NCBI GenBank assembly: GCA_019420065.1
Contig: JAHZHX010000082.1
Location: 1-7,856 of the forward strand
DNA length: 7,856 bases
From: Clostridiales bacterium
GTDB taxonomy: Bacteria; Bacillota; Clostridia; Christensenellales; Aristaeellaceae
Direction of reading: 5' to 3'
The notes below the pieces were generated by a model, which did not search any database, was not told the DNA's origin, and worked only from the letters and a program-made list of their open reading frames with translations. The position numbers were made by a program, and so were the translations under genes. Shown one piece after another: positions 1 through 5,750 of this stretch; the first letter of the stretch is position 1; every line of letters starts with the position of its first letter.

Positions 1-96
1 ACCGGTTCCAAGTCCGGCACAATTGCCAGCGGCGGGATCATTACCCTCAAGCACGGCGAGACCGTGCATATCACCCTCCCTGCCGGTACGCAGTAC
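1..96 (+). repeat. Intragenic direct repeat, copy A
   Basis: Matches 328-423 at 87 of 96 positions, with a period of 327 bases (109 codons). All four differences in the first 60 bases are synonymous, the ETVHI/ESIRI stretch differs, and the last 27 bases are identical. It encodes the centre of an Ig-like repeat (TGSKSGTIASGG through LPAGTQY). It touches the left window edge, so the match may extend further upstream. Confidence 0.9.
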
Positions 97-972
97 GAAG
101 TGGCCGAGCTTGAAAATGACCGCTACACCGTGATTGCCTCCGGCGAGACCGGTACGATTGCCGAGAACATCACCGCCGAGGCTTCCTTCACCAACACCCG
201 CAAGCTGGGCACGCTCGAGGTCACCAAGACTGTCTCCGGCGACCATGGCGAAACCGACCGCGAGTTCTCCTTCCGCTTTACCTTCAAGGATGAGGAAGGA
301 ACCGAGCTGAACGGCTCCTTCGCCTACACCGGTTCCAAGTCCGGCACGATTGCCAGCGGCGGGATCATCACCCTCAAGCACGGGGAATCCATCCGGATCA
401 CCCTCCCTGCCGGTACGCAGTACACCGTTACAGAGCTGGAAGCCGGTCAGAACGGCTATGTCACCCTCGCGTCCGGCGATGCAGGCGTGATTCCGGAGGA
501 TACAAAGGCGCTTGCTTCCTTTACAAACTCCAGAACGCTGCCGACCCCGACCCCCACGCCCGACGTCCCCAAGACAGACGTTAAAATCATTAAGGTTTGG
601 GAAGACAACGGGTACACCGGGCGGCCTGACAGTTTCACCATCCGCGTTACCGCCGAAGATGATCCTTCCTTCGTTTATGAGAAGGTCATCAAAAAGAACG
701 ACGTCAGCGTAGTAGTGAGCGAAGACGGCAAAACATGGACTTTCTACGCGATTTGGAACAAGCACAGTTATTTGATTGAAGAAATCGACGTGCCGGGCTA
801 TGTTTCAAACGTGGAAAAAACGGACAATGAATTCATTATTACCAACACTTACATGCCCAAGACTGGCGACGGTACGCCCGTTGCCCTGTACGTCGGCATG
901 GTCTGCGGTGGTTTCGCCCTGCTGGCAGCAGTCTGGCTGCTTCAGCAAGGAAAAAAGCGCAAACATGAATAA
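1..972 (+). CDS. LPXTG-like cell-wall-anchored surface protein with pilin/Cna-B-type repeats (5' partial)
   Basis: C-terminal 323 residues of a secreted protein. The frame is open at base 1, so the true start and signal peptide lie upstream; the GTG at 64 is only an internal Val codon. Layout by window residue: end of one Ig-like domain (1-67), a full second copy (about 68-180, starting GTLEVTKTVSGD and ending ASFTNSR), a hinge TPTPTPDVPK (181-191), a Cna-B-like domain (about 192-284, with KVWEDNGYTGRPDSF, YLIEE and FIITNTY), the sorting motif MPKTGD (285-290), a hydrophobic span (about 292-314) and a basic KKRKHE tail. The repeats resemble the DUF5979/DUF7601-type Ig domains of Gram-positive surface proteins. 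The Lys of TKTVSG, Glu of VTELE and Asn of FTNSR sit where such folds often form an internal isopeptide bond; that bond is inferred. The likely role is an adhesin or pilin-like stalk covalently fixed to the wall. A class B sortase gene follows 139 bases downstream. The ligand is unknown. Confidence 0.88.
   Translation, partial: TGSKSGTIASGGIITLKHGETVHITLPAGTQYEVAELENDRYTVIASGETGTIAENITAEASFTNTRKLGTLEVTKTVSGDHGETDREFSFRFTFKDEEGTELNGSFAYTGSKSGTIASGGIITLKHGESIRITLPAGTQYTVTELEAGQNGYVTLASGDAGVIPEDTKALASFTNSRTLPTPTPTPDVPKTDVKIIKVWEDNGYTGRPDSFTIRVTAEDDPSFVYEKVIKKNDVSVVVSEDGKTWTFYAIWNKHSYLIEEIDVPGYVSNVEKTDNEFIITNTYMPKTGDGTPVALYVGMVCGGFALLAAVWLLQQGKKRKHE
328..423 (+). repeat. Intragenic direct repeat, copy B
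   Basis: Second copy of the block at 1-96, one 109-codon period later. Beyond 423 the two copies diverge strongly at both the DNA and protein level, although the domain fold is evidently the same. The near-identity is therefore local and not spread over the whole repeat. Confidence 0.9.
853..969 (+). other. Cell-wall sorting signal (MPKTG, hydrophobic span, basic tail)
   Basis: MPKTGD at 853-870 takes the place of LPXTG. It is followed by a 23-residue hydrophobic segment (about 874-942) and a tail ending KKRKHE. This three-part layout is the standard sortase substrate signal. By family knowledge, cleavage would fall between Thr and Gly of MPKTG. Met in the first position departs from the LPXTG consensus. 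Confidence 0.88.
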
Positions 973-1033
973 CCCCATTTCGTAAAGAAACCAAAGGCTG
1001 TCAGACAAGCGTCCACAACAAATGCAATGATTC

Positions 1034-1054
1034 ATGACAAATGTTTTATGTCAT
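1034..1054. repeat. Short inverted repeat upstream of the sortase gene
   Basis: ATGACA (1034-1039) and TGTCAT (1049-1054) form a 6-base inverted repeat with a 9-base AT-rich spacer, in the 139-base gap between the surface protein and the sortase. It could be an operator half-site pair or chance. No convincing -35/-10 pair with normal spacing and no terminator hairpin is seen in this gap, so read-through from the surface protein gene is possible. Confidence 0.3.
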
Positions 1055-1100
1055 TATCAATCGTTTGTCGGCCGCTCGTCTGGCAGTTCTTTGGCCATTG

Positions 1101-1105
1101 AGGAG
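1101..1105 (+). promoter_or_regulatory. Ribosome binding site of the sortase gene
   Basis: AGGAG, six bases before the ATG at 1112. This decides the sortase start. An in-frame ATG at 1034 would add 26 residues that do not look like sortase sequence and has no comparable site before it. Confidence 0.8.
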
Positions 1106-1111
1106 AATTCA

Positions 1112-2062
1112 ATGAAGCATACACCCCGCTATTTGCGCCGCCCTAACCGCTATCACGCGCTATTATCCAACCACACGGCAAAAGGCGCTGCAATCGCCAT
1201 CCTTACGGTCTGCGGCGCACTTTTGCTGTTTATTGGCGGGCGCGGTCTATGGCGATGGGCGGCGGAAACGCGCGCCACCCGCAAAACGGAGGAAGCCGTT
1301 CATGCGCTTTACGCCCAGATGCAAGACCAGCAGCCGCCGGAAACCCCGGCGCCTCCTCCAACGCAAGCCCCGGCGGAAACAGAGCAGCCAAGCGCCGCGA
1401 CGTCCGCCCCCGCCGTTATCTATCACATTGCCGACGGTCAGGTGCGCCCCGCGCTTACCGCGCTGCTGGCCGCGAACAGCGATTTAACAGGCTGGCTGAC
1501 CATTCCCGGCATTATCGAACAGCCCGTCCTCTACCGTAACAACACTTATTATGAAACGCACAATTTCTATGGACAGGAAAGCGCCTCCGGCGCGCTCTTT
1601 CTGGATCAAAACCATCGTTTGGACGCAGGCACGCAGAACCTGCTCATCCATGGTCACAATATGAAAGACGGCACGATGTTCGGCAAGCTTCTGCGCTACC
1701 AAACAGATATCAACTTTCTTCGAAACCATGGCATTGTCCGCTTTGATACGCTTTATGAGGAAGGGGCCTATGCCATCTTTGCGGTCCTCAATGCTTCCCT
1801 GGATCCGAAAAATGCCAACTATTTTGACTACTATACCCACGCAACCTTCCGCGATACGGCAGACTTTGAAGCATATATTTCCGCCGCTCAGGCACGTTCG
1901 CTCTATTATATTCCGATAGACGTTATGCCGGACGATGCGCTTATAACGCTTTCCACCTGCCTTGATGAAAACCGGCTGGTTATTCTGGCCCGGCGCATAC
2001 GCGCCAATGAAAGCGAATCGGCCCTATCGGTGCAGGTAGCCAAAGCGCGGCGGATATCATGA
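1112..2062 (+). CDS. srtB: Class B sortase
   Basis: Membrane-anchored transpeptidase of 316 residues that cleaves a sorting signal and joins the protein to peptidoglycan or to another subunit. The N-terminal cytoplasmic stretch is basic. One membrane anchor lies at about residues 24-42, then a Pro/Ala/Thr-rich spacer (about 73-97) and the catalytic domain (about 103-300). Catalytic residues are seen as His182 (LLIHGHNM), Cys283 (ITLSTC) and Arg288 (ENRLVIL). The TLSTC motif and the YFDYYTHATF region between His and Cys are typical of class B rather than class A or C. It is longer than the roughly 240 residues of classical SrtB, because of the N-terminal extension and spacer. The start at 1112 is chosen for the AGGAG at 1101. 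The neighbouring MPKTG surface protein is the likely substrate, though this is inferred from position only. The gene ends at a strong terminator. Confidence 0.93.
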   Translation: MKHTPRYLRRPNRYHALLSNHTAKGAAIAILTVCGALLLFIGGRGLWRWAAETRATRKTEEAVHALYAQMQDQQPPETPAPPPTQAPAETEQPSAATSAPAVIYHIADGQVRPALTALLAANSDLTGWLTIPGIIEQPVLYRNNTYYETHNFYGQESASGALFLDQNHRLDAGTQNLLIHGHNMKDGTMFGKLLRYQTDINFLRNHGIVRFDTLYEEGAYAIFAVLNASLDPKNANYFDYYTHATFRDTADFEAYISAAQARSLYYIPIDVMPDDALITLSTCLDENRLVILARRIRANESESALSVQVAKARRIS

Positions 2063-2109
2063 AAAAACAGAGCCGTTCTCCTCTTTGCAGGAAGAACAGC
2101 TCTGTTTTT
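2063..2109. terminator. Bidirectional intrinsic terminator between convergent genes
   Basis: A near-perfect hairpin. The left arm 2063-2081 pairs with 2091-2109 over 19 positions, with C-A mismatches only at 2074/2098 and 2080/2092, around a 9-base loop. The outer stem is an A-tract paired with a T-tract, so a U-run follows the GC stem on both strands. It begins right after the sortase stop (2060-2062) and lies 13 bases past the stop of the minus-strand membrane protein gene. It should end both transcripts. Confidence 0.9.
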
Positions 2110-2122
2110 GATTACTTTTTTA

Positions 2123-2548
2123 TTATGCCACCAGCAGGTCGCATATCAGCGCTGCCAGAAGCAGCAATACGCCCGTAATAAATATGAACGTCATTTTCCC
2201 TTTGCGTTTTTCTTCACGTTCCAGTTTATATTCCAGATACCGGCGATGCTTTTCCGGTCTGCGCATGGGGCTGAAGAGCACCAGCAGGCTGGAAAACGCA
2301 TAGCCAAAGATATCAAAGAAACCGGTTGTGGCAATCATCCCCAGCAAGCCCACCGCCGCAATCAGAAAACCGGCAATGAAAAAGCCATCGCTCAGGCACC
2401 ACATTATAACGTTTTCGCCATTGACCGCAAGCTGGCGCACCGCTGCCTCGCGCCCTTTGGCGATCAGCAGCGCCAGGACAACGCCAATGCCCAGCGTTAC
2501 CGCATACCGAATCAGCAGCGTGCGGTGCTTATTCATCCACTTGTTCAT
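2123..2548 (-). CDS. Small membrane protein, DUF3899-like
   Basis: Predicted integral membrane protein of 141 residues. Hydrophobic segments lie at about residues 11-30 (YAVTLGIGVVLALLIA), 54-75 (GFFIAGFLIAAVGLLGMIA) and 119-139 (FIFITGVLLLLAALICDLL). A strongly basic, charged stretch (RRPEKHRRYLEYKLEREEKRKGK) precedes the last one and is probably cytoplasmic. The LSDGFFIAG and TGFFDIFGYAF motifs resemble the DUF3899 family as I remember it; no function is established. The start at 2548 makes an ATGA overlap with the oppF stop, implying translational coupling; a longer in-frame start at 2608 would run 60 bases into oppF. Its place as the last gene of the opp operon suggests a link to the transporter, for example assembly or envelope support, but this is only inference. 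Confidence 0.8.
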   Translation of the reverse strand: MNKWMNKHRTLLIRYAVTLGIGVVLALLIAKGREAAVRQLAVNGENVIMWCLSDGFFIAGFLIAAVGLLGMIATTGFFDIFGYAFSSLLVLFSPMRRPEKHRRYLEYKLEREEKRKGKMTFIFITGVLLLLAALICDLLVA

Positions 2549-3624
2549 GCCTTTTCTTCCAGTTGACGGCGATAGCGCGCTTCCTCCTGGTCGTTGCACA
2601 TGACCCAATGTCCGGGGCCCACTTCACGCAGCGAGGGCTTGTTCACGGAATAATCGTGCTCAACCAGCGGATCATACTTCATGCGCACGCGCTTTTTCTC
2701 ATATACCGGGTCAGGAAGCGGAATCGCGCTCAGCAGCGACCGCGTATAAGGATGCAGCGGATGAGCAAACAGCTCGTCCGAAGTGGCCAATTCCACCATT
2801 TTGCCAAAGTACATAACGCCAATACGATCAGAAAAATATTTCACCACGCTCAGGTCATGGGCAATAAAGAGGATTGTCAGCCCCAGCTGATGCCTTAAGT
2901 CATTCAAAAGGTTGATAACCTGCGCCTGGATGGAAACGTCCAGCGCGGAAACCGGTTCATCGGCAATGATCAGATCCGGCTCCATAACAACCGCGCGCGC
3001 TACGCCTATGCGCTGCTTCTGGCCGCCCGAAAACTCATGCGGATAGCGGCCGGCATGCTCGCGCACCAGGCCCACCAGTTCAAGCACCTTGTATACCTTT
3101 TCGTCGATGACGTTTTTATCCTTTTCGCCGCGAATCACCAGCCCCTCCGCGATCGTTTCATACACGGTCATACGGGGATCCAACGAAGATACGGGATCCT
3201 GGAAAATCATCTGGATCTGCGTGACAAAATCTTTCGGGCAGCGCTTATGGTCATGACGCGCCGAAGCGATCTCTCCGCGCTGCATTGCAATCAGGTTTTT
3301 CAGCTCCGCCCTGCGCTCCGGCGTGGCTCCCTTCATTTCCTTTTTGGCATTTGCAATCGCCAGCTTATAGCTGCGCGTGCCCGCCGCAATGCGGCGGCCC
3401 TTGAAATACACGCTGCCGGAGGTAATGTCATACAGCTTGATGATGGAGCGGCCGGTCGTTGTTTTGCCGCAGCCCGACTCGCCCACAAGGCCGAACACCT
3501 CGCCCTTCCTGATATCGAAGGAAACGTCGTCAACCGCCTTGTTGGCCTTGAAATACTGGCACAGATGCTCGACCCGCAGCAGAATCTCTTCATCATTGAG
3601 CGGTGCGTTTTTATTCTCAGCCAT
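2545..3624 (-). CDS. oppF: Oligopeptide/dipeptide ABC transporter ATP-binding protein, OppF type
   Basis: Cytoplasmic ATPase, 359 residues, one of the two nucleotide-binding subunits that power peptide import through OppB/OppC. Motifs seen: Walker A GESGCGKT (48-55), Q-loop MIFQDP (Gln142), signature FSGGQKQR (198-205), Walker B LIIADEP (218-224), H-loop His256 in IAHDLS, and the OppD/F C-terminal motif HPLHPYTRSLLSAIP (288-302). All ATPase residues look intact. Between FKGRRI (about 80) and IQMIFQDP (137) lies a charged, probably helical insert of about 55 residues (rich in Lys, Arg, Glu and Ala) that short OppF proteins lack. The start has GGAGG nine bases upstream and overlaps the end of oppD by 8 bases. 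The match to OppF rather than DppF is by operon order; the real substrate could be dipeptides, oligopeptides or another small solute of the same family. Confidence 0.93.
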   Translation of the reverse strand: MAENKNAPLNDEEILLRVEHLCQYFKANKAVDDVSFDIRKGEVFGLVGESGCGKTTTGRSIIKLYDITSGSVYFKGRRIAAGTRSYKLAIANAKKEMKGATPERRAELKNLIAMQRGEIASARHDHKRCPKDFVTQIQMIFQDPVSSLDPRMTVYETIAEGLVIRGEKDKNVIDEKVYKVLELVGLVREHAGRYPHEFSGGQKQRIGVARAVVMEPDLIIADEPVSALDVSIQAQVINLLNDLRHQLGLTILFIAHDLSVVKYFSDRIGVMYFGKMVELATSDELFAHPLHPYTRSLLSAIPLPDPVYEKKRVRMKYDPLVEHDYSVNKPSLREVGPGHWVMCNDQEEARYRRQLEEKA

Positions 3625-5749
3625 CAGCCTTAACCTCCGTTCTTGCCTTCATCTTCGCGATACGATCGGTAACCGTCTTGGGCGGATCAACATGCGGCGC
3701 CTTCGGATGCAGAAGCCAGGTTGCCGCCCAATGCGTATCCGTAATCGGGAAAGCCGGCGGCTGCTGCTCAAAATCGATCTCCATCGCGTAGCGGTTACGG
3801 TCGGCAAAAGCGTCGCCCTTGGGCGGATAAATCATGTTTGGCGGCGTGCCGGGAATGGCTTCCAACTTCTCCTTGGTATCAAGATCCGGCATGGAGGACA
3901 GCAGCGCCCAGGTATAGGGATGCGCCGGGGAATAGAAAATCTCTTCCGCCTTGCCGTATTCCACAATCTTGCCCGCGTACATGACGGCAATGGAATCGGC
4001 CATATTGGCCACAACGCCCAGGTCATGGGTGATAAAGATAATGGACAGGTTGCGCTCCGCCTTGAGCTTGTTAATCAGCTCCAGGATCTGCGCCTGAATC
4101 GTCACATCCAGCGCGGTAGTCGGTTCGTCGCAGATCAATATATCGGGATCTGCCGCCAAAGCAATGGCGATAACAATGCGCTGACGCATACCGCCGGAAA
4201 ACTCAAAGGGATAATTGCGGTAACGTTTGCGCGGCTCAGGAATGCCAACCTCCGCCATCAGCTTGAGCGCGCGGTTCTTCGCCAACTGCTTGGTGACCTT
4301 CAGCACGCTGCCGGAAGCATTCTCCTTGAGATAATCGATCACGCCGTCAGCTTTGCGGCGAATATCCACCTGATTCTCCGCCTGATTACGCTCCACATAA
4401 TGGTCGCGCAAACGCTGCATCAGACTGATCATATTGCTGCGGACCAGTTCCAGGTCAATCGTCGTGGGCAGCGCTACCTTCCAGTCCTTGCCCTTGGCCG
4501 CGCGCACTTCATACTTATGCAGCTCGCGCTGATATTTTTTCTCTTTGCGGCTGTTGGTCTTTACGCCTTCCTGATAGCGCGCCATGAAAGCATTCAAACT
4601 GCCCGCAAAGGTACAGGCAGCGCTGTCCTTAATCACATCCGTCTGGTTAATGGATTCCATCACCGCCTTGCACAGCGGTTCCGCCAGGGGCTTAAAGCCC
4701 TCAATCGTGCCCGTTTCCAGATTGGCAATGGCGGCTTCCAGCTTTTCGATCACCGTTTCGCGCTTCCGATGGAAGCGCTCGTCAGACGCGGCAATCGCTT
4801 TCTGCGCCAGTTCCAGGAAATCATACATGAAATCCTCAGCCAGATACTGATGATAGAAAGCGTTGTTTTCCTTGATGGAGCCTGTGGGGGCTTCTCCTTT
4901 GGGCTTGAGCATAAAATAGCCCATGGCAAAAAAGTCCGGGCGCTCTTTGGCCAGCGCGATATGCAAAGCTTCCTGCACCGTTTGCAGCTGACGTCCCTTC
5001 TCGGCAACGTCCTTGCCGGCAACGGCCGCCTTGGCGGCAGTCATCATCCGCTCATATTCCTGCGCGGAGAACAGATATTCATTATTGGCTGAAGAAGCAA
5101 AGTTCCTCACCTCGCGGATGGTGCCGTCGTCTTTATAGCCATTGTTGTTAATCAGGTGCAGCTGATGCTCCGCCTCGGTCAGCGCGTCCTCCGCCGCCTC
5201 ATGGGCGCGGTTATACGCCTGCTCCATGGCCGTATGCTTATGCACAAAGGCGTGGAAGGTGGCGCACTTGCTCTTGATTTCCTCTCCTCTGTTAGGGCAC
5301 GCAGCCAGCATGTCTTGGCAAAGAAGCTTGAGCATGCGCTCAAAATTCGCCTTGCAGGCACGCTGACGCGCCTTGCCTTTGAGCAGCATGGCCTCCGTCA
5401 GCTGCTTGCCTATACGCATGATCGGGTTCAGGCTGCTGAGCGGATCCTGGAAGATCATGGAGATTTTATCTCCGCGCAGACGGTAAAAATCCTCCTCACT
5501 GATTTTCAGCAGATCCTGGCCGTCGTAAAGGATCTCGCCGCCCTCTACAATAGCGTTGCCCGCCTGGATGCCCAGAATCGCTTTGCTGGTTACCGACTTA
5601 CCCGAACCGGATTCGCCTACGATGGCCAGCGTTTCGCCCTTATGCAGGTCAAAGCTGATATCGCGCACCGCCTGCACCTTGCCGCCATTGGTACGGAAGG
5701 ACACCTGCAAATGCCGTACCTGGAGCTTTTTTTCAACGTTATTTCCCAT
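3617..5749 (-). CDS. oppD: Oligopeptide/dipeptide ABC transporter ATP-binding protein, OppD type, with a very large internal insert
   Basis: Second cytoplasmic ATPase of the importer: 710 residues against the usual 320-360. The N-terminal part has Walker A GESGSGKS (45-52) and Q-loop MIFQDPLSSLNP (Gln101). The C-terminal part has signature FSGGMRQR (517-524), Walker B ILICDEP (537-543), H-loop His575 in ITHDLG, and the peptide-transporter tail motifs HPYTWALLSSMP (610-621) and AIPGTPPNM (631-639). Between IGKQLTEAMLLKGK (about 126) and the ALKLMAEVGIPEP segment (494-506), where ordinary OppD has about 15 residues, there are about 360 extra. They are rich in Ala, Glu, Lys and Arg with long predicted helices. 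The frame is unbroken and every catalytic motif is present, so the insert looks functional. AGGAG lies nine bases before the start, inside the end of oppC, whose stop is one base upstream. The identity of the core is secure; what the insert does is unknown. Confidence 0.93.
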   Translation of the reverse strand: MGNNVEKKLQVRHLQVSFRTNGGKVQAVRDISFDLHKGETLAIVGESGSGKSVTSKAILGIQAGNAIVEGGEILYDGQDLLKISEEDFYRLRGDKISMIFQDPLSSLNPIMRIGKQLTEAMLLKGKARQRACKANFERMLKLLCQDMLAACPNRGEEIKSKCATFHAFVHKHTAMEQAYNRAHEAAEDALTEAEHQLHLINNNGYKDDGTIREVRNFASSANNEYLFSAQEYERMMTAAKAAVAGKDVAEKGRQLQTVQEALHIALAKERPDFFAMGYFMLKPKGEAPTGSIKENNAFYHQYLAEDFMYDFLELAQKAIAASDERFHRKRETVIEKLEAAIANLETGTIEGFKPLAEPLCKAVMESINQTDVIKDSAACTFAGSLNAFMARYQEGVKTNSRKEKKYQRELHKYEVRAAKGKDWKVALPTTIDLELVRSNMISLMQRLRDHYVERNQAENQVDIRRKADGVIDYLKENASGSVLKVTKQLAKNRALKLMAEVGIPEPRKRYRNYPFEFSGGMRQRIVIAIALAADPDILICDEPTTALDVTIQAQILELINKLKAERNLSIIFITHDLGVVANMADSIAVMYAGKIVEYGKAEEIFYSPAHPYTWALLSSMPDLDTKEKLEAIPGTPPNMIYPPKGDAFADRNRYAMEIDFEQQPPAFPITDTHWAATWLLHPKAPHVDPPKTVTDRIAKMKARTEVKADG

Positions 5750-5750
5750 T

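Noticed and set aside
1034..1060. Sigma-70 promoter using ATGACA as -35 and TATCAA or CATTAT as -10
   Set aside because: Spacing is 15 or 12 bases instead of about 17, and the -10 matches are weak.
1034..1111. Upstream ATG at 1034 as the sortase start
   Set aside because: It would add 26 residues without sortase-like or signal features, and AGGAG sits correctly before the ATG at 1112.
2549..2608. Longer start (2608) for the DUF3899-like gene
   Set aside because: The added 20 residues are read from inside oppF; the ATG at 2548 gives a classic 4-base ATGA overlap.
3377..5092. A 571-codon open frame on the + strand opposite oppF and oppD
   Set aside because: It lies antisense to two genes with intact ATPase motifs, has a His/Arg/Leu-heavy composition typical of an antisense shadow, no recognisable domain and no clear ribosome binding site.
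5268..5371. Cys/His cluster in the OppD insert as a metal or iron-sulfur site
   Set aside because: Spacing (C-x11-C-x6-C-x10-C) matches no motif I know; kept only as a speculation in the insert finding.
3617..5749. oppD as two genes, or a foreign gene inserted in oppD
   Set aside because: The frame runs through 710 codons without a stop, Walker A and Q-loop lie before the insert and signature and Walker B after it, and neither half would be a working ATPase alone.
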